From contig CM064523.1 in the NCBI GenBank assembly GCA_032716605.1, positions 37,680,515 through 37,744,514 on the forward strand: a stretch of 64,000 nucleotides of DNA, written 5' to 3'. The translations under genes were made by a program, and so were the position numbers. How positions within the stretch are numbered: position 1 is the stretch's first letter; every line of letters begins with the position of its first letter. This stretch comes from Paralithodes platypus. Lineage: Eukaryota; Arthropoda; Malacostraca; Decapoda; Lithodidae. The notes beneath the pieces were generated by a model. The model saw only the letters and a list, made by a program, of their open reading frames with translations, was not told the DNA's origin and made no database searches. Below, piece after piece: positions 1 through 13,578 of this stretch.

Positions 1-400
1 CACTTCCTCACCCTATCAACTCAGGGTTCTGTCCTGTTTCCAGTTTTCTTTCTAATATTAATTTGTGATCTCCTCAACTGTACCTCTAGTGACTAGTCTT
101 ATCCACTCATATGCAGATGACTCTATGCTATACTATTCAACATATTGTTCACATCAACCCAGCAGGCAATCACTCCAAGTCATTTAACGAGGGCATAGAA
201 CGCCTCTTTTCTGACCTATCATTTATTTCTGATTGGGGCAAATAAAATCTTGTTACTTTCATTGCCTTTAAGACCCAATTTCTCCATGTAACTACCAATA
301 TTGAGGGCAACACCAGTTTGCCCTTCATAACACCTTCTCTTTCTATCAATACGCTGTACCACAAACACATTACATATCACATTAACTTTTCAAAATTAAA
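1..400 (+). pseudogene. Jockey-like LINE fragment, RT palm region (copy J1)
   Basis: Degenerate piece of non-LTR retrotransposon RT. The start of the window reads the proline-rich block before the catalytic motif (HPINSGVPQG-type, here decayed). It is followed by a YADD catalytic box at 110-121 and then the region that reads FNASKTQFLH in better copies. Frames are broken many times and no ORF survives. It belongs to the same family as the fragments at 420-2570, 41640-42412, 42690-45757 and 47340-48196. The 5' part lies outside the window, and a second copy in the same orientation starts just downstream. Family placement (Jockey clade, common in decapods) rests on recalled sequence similarity. 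Confidence 0.75.
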
Positions 401-419
401 AACAGAAAAACATGACTTG

Positions 420-2570
420 GAGTCCCTAGGGAGGGGGAAAAAAATACCCCCATTGGTCGGACCCCTGGGAATGACTCCCTACAATGCCCTGGACCACTAT
501 CTAGTACTCTGTCTATCGATTTATGCATCATCCGCAGCCTTTCCTCTAACTTCCTGTCTGTAGAACAACATGTCTCTTCTACCAAATCTAACTTACTTTT
601 TCTCACCGATACACAGTTTTCTGAGACAACTGACAACAAACTCTTCTCTGTATCATACTACTATCTCTATCCTCAATTATAAGCCAAAGGTTGATGTTGT
701 GTGTATGTATGCAACAATCTGTCTTGCTCTCATGTTCCCAACTTTGACTCTTCTGAATTCTCATCTCTCTGGCTTAAGCTATATTGTCACTCTCATTAAA
801 AATATCTGTGCTGTTTATCTCTCCCCTAATTCTACTGACTATCCAATACTCTTTGACTATCATACTTATAAAGTGGAATACATTCTATCCATCTCTCCCT
901 TTTTTTAAATATCCACCTTCGGAGATTACAATGTTCACCACCACCAATGGCTCTCCTCTTATTTCATTGACCAACAAGCCTAAATCTGTTCTATCCTAAA
1001 TGACCTAGAACAGTTAGTTCAGCACCCCACCCGTATCCCAGACTGCCCTGGAAATCGGCCCAACATTCTCAACTTATTTCTAACCACTAATCCTTCTGCT
1101 TTCCCTGTAACTCTTCTCCCTCTGTTGGGGTTCTTCGATCATAACCTTATCTCTGTCATATGTCCTGTCTCTCCAGTAAGGCTTTCTGCCTCCCCTCCCA
1201 GCTGGCGGCGCATGTGACATTTTGGCACTGTCGACTAGGAGGCTCTTTGGCAATACTTCTTTGAATTCCCATGGAATTATATTTTCTTGCGTGGCCAGGG
1301 ACCCTCAGAGAGTGCCGAGCACATTACTGAGGCAATCCTATCGGGCATGGAGTCATACATTACATTTTCTTTCTCTCAGACTAATGCCAAAAAATCTTGG
1401 TTTACTCACGCTTGTTCTACTGCTGTCCGCAACAAGGAGGAAGCATTCAAATGGTACCGACGCCTTAAAACTAATGAATCTAATTATTCCTATGTTTCTG
1501 CCAGTAATCAACCCAAATCTGTTCTTTGACTTGCAAACACTCTTTCATCAATACAAAATTGCACCGTATTATCCAACTCTAGCTCTTCCAAAGCTTTCTG
1601 GCATCTAGCCAAAAACCTCTCCACCAATTATTCTTCCTCATCTTTCCCTCACCTTTTCCACTCTGATGGCACAACCATCACTTCTTCCTCTTACAAAGCT
1701 GACCTCTTTGCTCAAACTTTTGCTAGAAACTTCACCTTGAATGATTTTGGTACTATTCTTCCCTCTCCACTTCCTTCTTCTACTTATGCCTAATATCCTA
1801 ATCTCTTCTAAAGATTTACTTTCTACCCTCTCTGGGCTTAATACTAAGAAGGCGTGTGGTCCGCACGGTGTTCCTCCTGTTGTACTAAAAAACTGTGCTT
1901 CTGTGCTGACTTCCTGCCTAGGAAAACTCTTATGAATCTGTCTCTTCTCTAAAGTCTTCCCTTCTTGCTGGAAGTTTGCTCTCATTCAACCTGTCCCAAA
2001 GAAGGGTAACCGCTCTCAACCCTTCAACTATCATCCAATCGCTCTCATCTCTTGTATCTCTAAAACCATTGAAATTATTCTTGCTTCCAAATTTCTTAAG
2101 CATTTGTCTTCTCACAATCTACTCTCAGATCGCCAGTATGGCTTCCATAAGGGTTGCTCTACTGGTGATCTTCTTTCATATCTTGCTAACTCTTGGTCAT
2201 CCTCCTTTCGGGACCATCTGTGCCTTTGTCTCTAATTTTCTTTACGGCCGTTCCATAGCTGCGGTTGTAGATGGCCGTCGCTCACTTCCTCATCCTATCA
2301 ACTCCGGTGTTCCTCAGTGCTCTGTCCTATCTCCCATTCTAATTTTCATGGATTATCTTCTCAACTGTACCTTCAGTCCCATCCATTCATACACAGTTCA
2401 ACTAGTTTTCCAGAACGCCCCAGCAAGCAATCCCTCAAAAACAAACTTAATGAAGCCATACAACACTTATCTTCTTATTTACTACCATTTCCAATTGGGG
2501 CAGAGAAAACCTTGTTGCTTTTGGTGTCTCAATTAAAACCAGGTTTTGGCCACCTCACTTGGGATCCTAT
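420..2570 (+). pseudogene. Jockey-like LINE, degenerate endonuclease plus RT (copy J2)
   Basis: A longer but heavily damaged copy of the same LINE. From about 525 to 1160 shifted frames carry an apurinic-type endonuclease: NFLSVEQH near the start, GDYNVHH near 925, and a GSSDHNL-like end near 1135. From about 1800 the RT begins, with LNTKKACGPHGVPPVVLKNC near 1840, PKKGNRSQPFNYHPIALISC near 1995 and DRQYGFHKGCSTGDLLSYLANSW near 2130. After that the block carrying the first catalytic aspartate is deleted, and the YADD box is also missing near 2395. The copy therefore cannot be active. It stops near 2570 without a clear tail. The 5' limit near 420 is where sequence unlike the preceding RT begins. 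Confidence 0.75.
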
Positions 2571-3307
2571 TTGATGTGTGGTCAAATTTGTTGTATGCAT
2601 ATGTTTTTATCATTAACACACACACTCTCTCTTCCTCGCTCTCCTTCTCCTTCTATTAATATATCTGTTGATATAGATAGATGAGGATACTGTACAGTTG
2701 TTGTTGATGTTGCTGTGCCCCAGGCTGTCTGACCGAACAGCCCCAAGGCCCCGAGCAATGCCAAGGCCATAACTGAGCGCCCCCACAGAACCCTCCCTGC
2801 CTACCACAAAAAAAAGCCTGGGATGACCGAAGCCGCTCACAGACGAGAAGCTGAGGAGGGAGCGGAAACGCCCGGGATACCGAAGCCCCACCCAAGCCCT
2901 GTGCTCCTCAGCTATTATGAAAGGAAAGCTGAGGGGCAAAGGAAAGATGTGACGCTTTGGCTCCCAGTCTGCCAACCTCTAGGTTGGCAGTAGGGAGGTC
3001 ACTCCACGGAAGAGACGCCGCCACTTGAGAACTAGAAAATATATAAGTAAAAGGAAAAGTTAGAGTAAAGTATGGGTATGACAGAGAACGCTAAACTCTC
3101 GTTCTGATAAACCAGCCCATCACCACTCTCACTCTGATAGACCAGCCCATCACCACATACTGTACAGTAAATATATATACTTAACTTTTCAGCATTCCTT
3201 CCTTGACCTGTTTACTCACTTTGTCTGTATGTGCTTTGTTTATTTCCTTCCGTGTATGATAAACTCAACATTTTTGACAAAATATATTTAAACACCATAT
3301 GAGTATT
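2571..3307. other. Non-coding stretch, GC-rich block then AT-rich
   Basis: No coding or RNA gene recognised. 2690-3015 is unusually GC-rich for the neighbourhood and contains short self-complementary runs such as CCAACCTCTAGGTTGG near 2980. A short duplication, GATA(A/G)ACCAGCCCATCACCAC, occurs at about 3105 and 3138. It may be an old interspersed repeat, but I cannot name a family. Confidence 0.4.
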
Positions 3308-3336
3308 GACAACGTTTCGCATATAGCTTCATCCGG
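3308..3336 (-). ncRNA. Hammerhead-ribozyme-like core, minus-strand copy
   Basis: On the minus strand this reads GGATGA, then a short GC-closed hairpin around TATAT, then GCGAAACGTTGTC. That is the order of a hammerhead ribozyme core: CUGANGA, stem II, GAAA, short stem III, GUC cleavage triplet. The first core position deviates (GGATGA rather than CTGATGA), so activity is doubtful. It is paired with an inverted copy 11 bp away. Hammerheads with very short stem III are known in Penelope-like retroelements; the link here is inference. Confidence 0.4.
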
Positions 3337-3346
3337 TCGGTGAAGA

Positions 3347-3374
3347 TTGATGAACCTATATGCAAAACATTGTC
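3347..3374 (+). ncRNA. Hammerhead-ribozyme-like core, plus-strand copy
   Basis: The inverted partner of the preceding motif. It reads TTGATGA, CCTATATGC, AAAAC, ATTGTC. GATGA and the GTC triplet are kept, but the GAAA box has become AAAA, so this copy is probably dead. Both copies are flanked outward by matching CATATGAGT / ACTCATATG sequence, so the whole 3290-3400 region forms one imperfect inverted repeat. Confidence 0.35.
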
Positions 3375-3399
3375 ATTAAAGTGATCCTACTCATATGTT

Positions 3400-3939
3400 G
3401 TATTCAATATACAGTATATACTATATACAGTACCTACACCAATTAGCCGACCCATAATATAATTTATCGGTAAGCCCAGAATTGCCGAGTGTTCTTGCTA
3501 GTATATATTATATCGATCAATCTATACTAGTTATTCTATGTATTATGTTAATAACCCTTAGAAGCTCATGGAGCGTTTTTTGTTTGCATTTTATTCAAGC
3601 TATCTCCACAAGATTTCATTCAGCTTACGAAGGATATGTCTGTGTTAAATTAATACAAAATGGTCTCCTTTACTCATTGACAAATAGATATCATTCGAAA
3701 CTTGAATACAATTGCCAACAGGTAGCTAAAGTAAAATGTTAAAACGTGGCATGAGCTTCTATGAGTTAAACTAATCATTAAAACATTTTCACTGTCTTCC
3801 ATTCTCGCACTATATTCCAATTCTCCTTCTTTTCTCTTCGTAAAAGGTTGTAAATTCTTTCAATTCCCAGCCTCTCCCCATATTTGCTTGTTTTTGTTTG
3901 GTCAATGTTTATCTCTCACTCTCACTTTCTCTTTTTGGG
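3400..3939. other. AT-rich non-coding DNA
   Basis: No gene, RNA or element ends recognised. The right part (from about 3790) becomes pyrimidine-rich on the plus strand and grades into the minisatellite. Confidence 0.4.
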
Positions 3940-4388
3940 TTAAACTCCTTCCCCAACCCGTTACCCTCTTTTCTTGATTACCCATTTTTTTTTTTTTGCA
4001 CTCTCCCCAACCCTTCACTCTCTCTTTCTGTTTACACTCTCCCCAACCCTTCACTCTCTATTTTTGTTTAATCTCCCAACCCTTCACTCTATATTTTGTG
4101 TTTGCACTCTCCCCAACCCTCCACTCACCTCACTCTGTTTGTTTGCACTCTACCAACTCTTATTTTTTATTTTTTTTTGCACTCTCCCCAACCCTTCACT
4201 CTATCTTTTTGTTTACACTCTCCCCAACACTTCACTCTCTCTGTTGTTTGTACTCTCCCGAAACCCTGCACTCTCTTTCTGCTTAAACTCTCTCCAACCC
4301 TCCACTCTCTCGTTGTGTGTGCACTCTCCCCAAACCCTAAACTCTCTCTGGTTTACACTTTCTTCCCAACCCTTCACTCTCTGGTCAC
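3940..4388 (+). repeat. Pyrimidine-rich 35-36 bp minisatellite, about 12 units
   Basis: Tandem units start with CACTCTCCCCAACCCTTCAC followed by a T-rich spacer. Unit starts can be read near 3944, 3999, 4035, 4071, 4105, 4146, 4180, 4216, 4251, 4287, 4320 and 4355, giving a period of 33-55 bp, mostly 35-36. Units differ by small substitutions and indels. The plus strand is almost purely C and T, so the apparent open frames (rich in LHSL, PTLHS) are composition artefacts. Confidence 0.9.
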
Positions 4389-4484
4389 CGCCTCACGTTT
4401 TCAATCACTATCAGTCAAGATGGTGATTTCGTTTTTCTTTCCGCGATCAAAGTTCAAAGGCACTCAGAACACTCTGCTCTCGTT

Positions 4485-4486
<2 letters not shown>

Positions 4487-4574
<88 letters not shown>
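4487..4574. repeat. (AG)n microsatellite
   Basis: An almost uninterrupted AG dinucleotide run of about 88 bp with one AT interruption. It is a purine block on the plus strand inside a region otherwise biased to pyrimidines on that strand. Confidence 0.97.
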
Positions 4575-4576
<2 letters not shown>

Positions 4577-6594
4577 GCATGTCTGATCTTCCTTTCATCT
4601 CTACATTCATTCAAGTTAACTTGCCCCTTTTCAATGTATCAACTTTCCTTCCGTCCGTTTTTATAGCACACCACTTGTTGTTGTCATTCAATTTCCCTTT
4701 GTTTTTCTCTTTCCACTCACTCTGTCCATAATTGTTTTCCTCAATGACTTTGCTTCTCCCAATTATGTTCACTTACTTTCCATCGGTGCAATCTATTCCG
4801 GATTTATAATTGTTTTGGCTCACTTTGCCTTTTTACATTCTGTTCTCTCACTTTATTCCTTATCATGTTTTCTATTAGTTTACTTATTAATTTAACTTAC
4901 TTTCTCTCTTCACGTTCGTCATTATTTGTATTCAATATCCCTTTCATTATCCATTGCACCCCCTGTTTATAATAATTTGCACTCCACATATCATGTCAGT
5001 ATATTATGCATTAGCCTTTTCTGATATAATTGTATATCTGTTTTGATAAACCCAATTTAAAGTTTGCCTCTCAATATACTTCTCGATCTCTTTTCTCAGT
5101 ATTTATTTTTTCGTTCTTTCTCCTTATATTTTAGTCTTACTTTTGTATTCTACCACTTTTCAATCACTGTATTAGCCACTCATTATCCACTCTCTGTTGT
5201 TGCTCTCGTTCCCTCACATAATGTGTTTATTCATTTTCTCCGTTGGTGTACATAATCTCGTTTTCCATTTGTGTTTTTTCATATAAATAAGTGGAATAGG
5301 TACGGAAGATTTATTTTCCGATAAATGTAAACACATATTTTCACATATAGAGTGTGTTTAGTGTGATGTCGTTTCGATAGTTTTTAATGTTAATGAGTTC
5401 GGTATATTAATTTGAGCAGTGACTTTTGAGTTCTTTTTCAAGTTATATATTTTAATTATTTGTTCAATGGGTCGGACAATTTTTCGCTTAGAACATTCGA
5501 CCGCTCGATCCAATTTGTCTGTTTGGCCGAATTATCTTCTATCTATCTATCTACTGTATATGCTCAGGCCCAATCCCCATTTTGGGGGTAGCCGACTCAA
5601 GACAGAGCAAGAACAGGGAAAACACAAAAACAACATAAAACAACAAATAAACACAGATAAAAAGCACAAACTCACACACATCCAGGTCACCCAGGAGAAG
5701 ACCCAGAGACCAGGGCCACCCAGGTCGCTCCAGCACTCCCCCGGTCCCCGACCACCCGGAGAGGTTCTGATCTCGGCAGGCAGACATGCAGCGGAGCCAA
5801 AGCCACAAGCCCTCCCATCTTAGTCTGCCCAATTCAACGAATCAAACCAATTAGACCGGCCTAATTTAGTCCAATTTGAGCAATTGGTTCGATACTCCAA
5901 TGTAACCACTCAGCCCAAATTCAATCATACTGCTTAATGTGATCAATTGGTCGATTACAATGATATCATGGCCCAATTCAACCTATTTAATTACAAAAGC
6001 CAGTTTGGTAATGCAGCCCAATTCAACCATGCAATCCAAATCGACTGCTTCGTCATATTTCAGTTAAATAATACCGCATGACTATTATTTCGTCAGTGCG
6101 ATCACTCGAATATTATTATATCATCTATACAAAATAGTTTAATAGAAATTGTGTAAATATATTGCAAATTATCCTTACCAATGTCCCATCAATTCTTGAA
6201 TAAAATCACCAAGTCTGAAATATATGAATATTCACTGTACACCCCTTTTCTTCATGTTTCTGAATTCTTATATATATCTGTCTATCTATATATCCATCTA
6301 CATCCCTGGCGTTTGAGAATCTTTAAATATGGTATAGTCTTATGACTACATCACCTTCATATAACTAGGTTAAGGTTAGTCAGGTAAATGGTGTCACAGC
6401 TTAAACAAATTACATCCACCACTTACCAAACCCGATATACTAAAGTTACTACAAGGAAGTTTTATAAATGTCACCAAACGTCTACCAATTTGTTTCAGCA
6501 TCTTGCAAGCAGTACCACAGAGTAAAACAAACAAACCTGTAGCTTATGTGACATTACATCTTTGACATTTTTTACAGAGTGCTTTAAGGAGAGG
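4575..6594. other. Non-coding AT/pyrimidine-rich DNA with minor repeats
   Basis: No gene recognised. 4600-5280 is pyrimidine-rich. 5541-5822 begins with a TCTA repeat and contains CCCAATCCCCATTTTGGGGG-type sequence and a GC-rich part; it looks like an old interspersed repeat of unknown family. 5823-6060 contains a loosely repeated CCCAATTCAAC motif (5827, 5972, 6018). 6060-6590 is plain AT-rich DNA. Confidence 0.4.
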
Positions 6595-6795
6595 CATTTG
6601 TTTCTTTTCTGGACCCGCTTCTCCCGCATGCTTAACCCTATTAGTTATGAGTTTATTTGACGTTCGCCCTCTTATTCTGGCGATATTAAGACGTTTTGTC
6701 CCATTTTTCTGTAAATACCAAGATCTATCATGATATTTAAGTGTCAATTTGTTCATAGCTATGGATAGCGAGCCTTTAGCGAAAAATGTATAAGA
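6595..6795 (+). repeat. Diverged relic related to the interior of the 43.9-45.6 kb DNA element
   Basis: By eye this aligns along its length with 45108-45310. Shared blocks include TTTTCTGG-CC, CATG-TTAACC-ATTAGTT, GACGTTCG-CC, ATATTAAGACGTTT and a terminal AGCGAGCCT. Identity appears to be roughly 60-65 percent (visual estimate). It suggests a second, older copy of that element or of its autonomous parent. Confidence 0.5.
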
Positions 6796-6807
6796 GATAC
6801 ACACACA

Positions 6808-6812
<5 letters not shown>

Positions 6813-6852
<40 letters not shown>
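6813..6852. repeat. (AT)n microsatellite
   Basis: An AT dinucleotide run directly abutting the left arm of the foldback. Confidence 0.95.
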
Positions 6853-6853
<1 letters not shown>

Positions 6854-7493
6854 CATATATGAAGCCCTTAACGAGCAAATTTGGAACACTGCTAATAGAG
6901 GTGTACTGATGGTTCAGCATGCTTGTATTTTTTCTTAAATTTTGCTGCAATAATATCTCCATATGTGGAGGCTACAATGGAGTGTAATTTGTTCTCCAAC
7001 TATCCTAGTACTTTGCAGCCATTGCAGCACAAGACATATATGCAGTTCATTGTATTACAACTCATCATCATTAACTTTAAAAGCATAATTATTCATGGCT
7101 TTATTGCCACATTTTGTTACTTTAAAGTCAGATGAGAAAAGTTTTAGTTAAATGCATTTCTCCTCTTAATGGAGGATCTTCAGTAACGGAAAATAGGAAT
7201 AGCTGGTGTATAAGTTTCGGGGGACTGTGGTCTTCACCCTATGACTACCAACCAGTTACTGCCTCAGATCATATAAGTATGAGTTGTAATATAATGAACT
7301 GCATATATGTCTTGTGCTGCAATGGCTGCAAAGTACTAGGATAGTTGGAGAACAAATTACACTCCATTGTAGCCTCCACATATGGAGATATTATTGCAGC
7401 AAAATTTAAGAAAAAATACAAGCATGCTGAACCATCAATACACCTCTATTAGCAGTGTCCCAAATTTGCTCGTTAAGGGCTTCATATATGCTA
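6851..7493. mobile_element. Foldback element: 215-bp near-perfect inverted arms, 213-bp loop
   Basis: Left arm 6851-7065 (starts TAGCATATATGAAGCCC) is mirrored by right arm 7279-7493 (ends GGGCTTCATATATGCTA). Both arms are 215 bp, and in the part I compared base by base I saw only two differences. The 213-bp spacer has no recognisable coding sequence. Transcribed, this would form a very long hairpin. The arms carry no coding signal. It could be a foldback-type DNA transposon, a MITE, or a local inverted duplication. No target-site duplication is clear because the left side is an (AT)n run. Confidence 0.85.
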
Positions 7494-7602
7494 TTTTTCA
7501 CCACAAGAACCAGCTTATGTTTGTTTTCTGATATATCTATATGTATATATATGTATAATTGTACATATATATATATATGTTGGTAAAGCCAGGTAATAAA
7601 TT
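7494..7602. other. Short AT-rich spacer with (AT)n
   Basis: Contains ATATGTATATATATG and a short (AT)n around 7563-7578, immediately outside the 3' end of the Penelope-like element. Confidence 0.6.
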
Positions 7603-7751
7603 TTCTTTAATACATACGAGGTTGAAAGAAATGGCAATTTCTGCGTTGGAAATTTTATTATTCAAAGTTTCCAGGTCTCTGATGAGTTTTCGCTGGGTGG
7701 CAGGAAGTAGATGAAGGAGATGAGCAAAATTCATGGTGGTACAGGGTTACA

Positions 7752-8239
7752 TTAACCCTTATTTAGCGGCGAGCAACATAAGTCGAGTTAAATAAAGCTG
7801 GACTATGTGGCGGCGCTCGACATAACTCGAGTGGCAATTTCAGCACGTAATGTGGCTGAGAGAGAGAGACAAGTGGTGGCAGGAGACTAGCGAGCGTATG
7901 ACTGCTCCAGACCACCGCGGCGAACCTACTGACACAAATCTCAGCTCCCTCCTCCCTCTCTCACTCGCTACATACTCAATTATGTACTGAAAGTACCGAA
8001 TTACCTGCTTTTTGCACTCGCGTTGCACGGTTATTGCAAGAAAACTATCCATCATACAAGGATCGTTATGGTGTCATTCGAAAGCTCTGTTTATGCCCTT
8101 TCAGGGATAGGTACTTGTTTTACGTTCTGGGTCTTATTTAGGCATGAAAATGATCACGTAAACAGCCCTATTTTGTCTAAAAACACCCCGCTGTGCGGTA
8201 CACATAAATAAACCGCATAGGCCGCTCGTAAGGTGTTAA
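7752..8239 (-). mobile_element. TTAA-flanked 488-bp MITE, copy M1 (piggyBac-type)
   Basis: Bounded by TTAA at 7752-7755 and 8236-8239. The ends read TTAA-CCCTTATTTAGCGGC and GCCGCTCGTAAGGTG-TTAA. The same sequence occurs at 18291-18778 and 21114-21601, each exactly 488 bp including both TTAA. The uninterrupted inverted Penelope arm near 10951-10971 reads across the site with one TTAA, proving TTAA target duplication. It has no transposase, and short apparent ORFs repeat only because the DNA repeats. Assignment to piggyBac rests on the TTAA target and CCC-type end. Confidence 0.9.
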
Positions 8240-8411
8240 AGTACATGAAGATACAGGATATACGACGCATTTCACTGGACAACCAGCAATATCAAGTAAG
8301 GAAGGAATGATATAAAAGGTAAACAGGAAGGATCATAGGAGGCGGAAAACAGGGGGCAAAAGTCTGCTATTGGTGGAGGGGTATTCTAGGAGAGAGAAAG
8401 ATAGAACCACT

Positions 8412-10535
8412 TCACGCATGCGCACTGGATGCGGGATGGTGGTCGGTAGGTGTGGTCGAAGCTGATTGGCTGCGTGTCGAGGGGCGTGGCCTAAGTTGTG
8501 TGGCGCCTGCAGAAGACGAAGCTGAAGGAGGTAGCGCGGGGGGCTGCGTCAAGGGCACCGGGGGGCGAGGAGGGGTGTTAGGTCCTGTAGGGTAGTGCCT
8601 TTTAGCAGAAGGAAGGATCTGAAGGTCCAGAGTTTGGTTGTTGATGTTGGGATGTAAGGCTTGGATATATAAAGCTTCGAGTATAGGTAATCTCCTTGGG
8701 TCACTTTCTTTATCGAGTATGGTGGTGTGTTTCTCTAACTCGTTGCGTGTGAGGTGAGGGTGGTTAGGGGTGAGATAGTGGTCTTTGATGGCTCCAGCCT
8801 GAAGGTGAAGAGTTAACCGACGTGAAAGACGAGTCTGCGTCATACCAATATAGGAATGAGGTCCACAGTCCTCATAATTACAGGTATGTTGGTAAATGAC
8901 GTGATCGTCGGTCATCGGGCTCTTTATCTTGGTGGAGGCTGGTTTGTTGCGGAGAACGAGGTTGGAGGTCTTGGGGGATTTGTAATAAATTATTAATTTG
9001 ATTTTGTTTTCCGGGTTGGTTGGGTGGACATGCTTGGAGATTATTTCTTTTAAGACGGCCTCGTCATAATTGCGGTAGAAGATCTTAATTTCATTGGGGG
9101 GGATCAATGTTGGGAGGGCTTTGGGTGTACCATTTTTCAAGATGGTGGTTGATGGTGCTGGAGATGTCGGAGTTGGAGTATCCGTTATTTACTAAAACTT
9201 GGGATAGTCTTTCTAGTTCCTGGTGGGTGTCGGCCCAGGTAGAGCAGTGCGTGAGTGCTCTCCTAACATAGGCGGAGATGGAGGATAGAAGATAACGGCG
9301 GGGGCATTCACTATCGCCGTTGAGGCATTGTCCTGTGTTAGTTGGTTTAATGTAGACGGTGGTTTTGAACCCATGGTCGTTCAGAGCTACGAGGATGTCG
9401 AGGAAGGGGAGTTGTCCATTGTTAGATTTTTCAAAGGTGAAGTTAAGTCCGGAGGAGGTCATGAAGCGACGCTGGAGTTCCTGTAGTTCGTGGAGGTCCT
9501 TGATTTGCACGAAGATGTCATCCACGTATCTACAGTAGACGGCGGGTCGTTGGGCAGCTAGGAGCTCTTCCTCGATGGTACCCATGAAAAAGTTCGCAAA
9601 AGGGGGCTGCCTAGGGGGCTGCCCATCGCCACACCATCTATCTGCTTGTACATGTTGCCCCGGGGGCAAAGGAAGGGGGTCTCCTTGGTACATAGCTCCA
9701 GTAGTGTTTTCAGGGCCTACTCCGGGATGTCCAGTGTAGGTGTATCAGGGCAATGATAAATTCGACGTAGAATCATGTCAATGGTCCTATCCACTGGCAC
9801 GTTGGTGAACATGCTTTCTACGTCGAGAGAGGCGATTGTGTGGTTGTTGTTACGGGGGGCGTCTCGTAAAATTTCCAAGAAATCGTGGGCTGAGTTAAGG
9901 TTGAATTGGCTGGGCACGTAGGGGGTGAGGAGGTTGTTCAGGGCCTTGGCGATCTGGTAGGTGGCAGTGGGGATCTGGGAGATGATGGGGCGGAGGGGGT
10001 TCCCAGGTTTGTGTGTTTTGATGGTTCCGTACGCATAACCAGGGGTGTATTCTCCGACGAGTTTTTTAAGGTGGATGCCTCCTTGTTTGGCGTTGATGGT
10101 GGTGTTGGCAATACGTTTGATTTCGTCGGTTGGGTTGCGGGTGATCTTTTTAAATTTAGTGTTGTCACTTAAGATGACGTCCATTTTTCTAAGATATTCC
10201 TCCTTGTCATGGATCACGAGGCAGGAAGCTTTTTCCGCACGACGGATGATGATGTTGGGGTTGTCTCTTAATAGTTTGGCAGCTTGGAAGTGTTGTTTGT
10301 TGAGTATTTTGCAATGGTGAGTTCCTCTGGTTTTGGCGGCTTCAGCGAGGAGAGTAGGTTGTTGGGCGGGAGTAGTGGTGACCTTGCCATCCTTCTTGAG
10401 TCATAGGATGTCGTCCAGGAGGATTTCCGTTTCTAGGCGTTTCCGGTGGGGGCCAGGTTTGGAGCTGTAGTGGCAGTTGAGGCCTTTGTTGAGGAGGTCT
10501 TCTTGGTCCAGGGTCAGAATGGTGTTAGTAAGCCG
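8412..10535 (-). pseudogene. Penelope-like RT plus GIY-YIG endonuclease, broken
   Basis: The order along the protein is N-terminal LNKGLNCHYSSKPGP region, RT, then GIY-YIG nuclease. RT motifs include GTIKTHKPGNPLRPI, ASLDVESMFTNVPV and the YVDD catalytic box at 9517-9528. The nuclease shows a Cys-His linker (CNYEDCGPHSYIGMTQT) followed by LSRRLTLHLQAGAIKDH, typical of the nuclease of this family, which nicks target DNA for priming. Damage: TGA at 10401-10403, TAG at 9717-9719, a frameshift near 9610 (after AMGSPLGSP) and another near 9120. The true N-terminus is missing at the junction with the inverted arm. Confidence 0.9.
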
Positions 10536-13336
<2,801 letters not shown>

Positions 13337-13578
13337 TTCTTTTTTCTATATTCCAACTACTCCCTCTCAGGCATAGGCTGAGAGACTGTACACTCCACCG
13401 CTGAACACGGTTAGGCCTGTGAGGTCTTGTTCCAGTCTAGGGAGTGAGACATGCGAAGCACCCATTTATGGCTCAAAGCAACCCAATATCTGAAGCTGCT
13501 TCGCCTCTGCGCTTCACCGTCTCATCCCCCAGACTCGGACCTTCACTCTCAGAACGCCACCTATTGAGCAATTAATTA
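13337..13578 (-). repeat. Dispersed repeat family R1, complete-looking copy
   Basis: The minus strand reads CTCAATAGGTGGCGTTCTGAG near 13570, CTCACTCCCTAGACTGGAAC near 13440 and GAGGGAGTAGTTGGAATATAG near 13355. The same blocks in the same order occur on the plus strand at 46630-47300, where the copy is split by an inserted element. The family is unknown to me, and no coding potential or tRNA-type promoter is seen. Confidence 0.75.

Noticed and set aside
2613..2975. 120-codon minus-strand open frame
   Set aside because: GC-rich repeat-like sequence with overlapping open frames, no recognisable domain and no supporting context.
3974..4731. Long open frames through the pyrimidine minisatellite
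   Set aside because: They exist in several frames at once and follow the repeat period (LHSL, PTLHS). The composition, not a gene, keeps them open.
5419..5832. Overlapping open frames on both strands near 5.4-5.8 kb
   Set aside because: Low-complexity Pro/Arg/Gln text in what looks like an interspersed repeat. No domain recognised.
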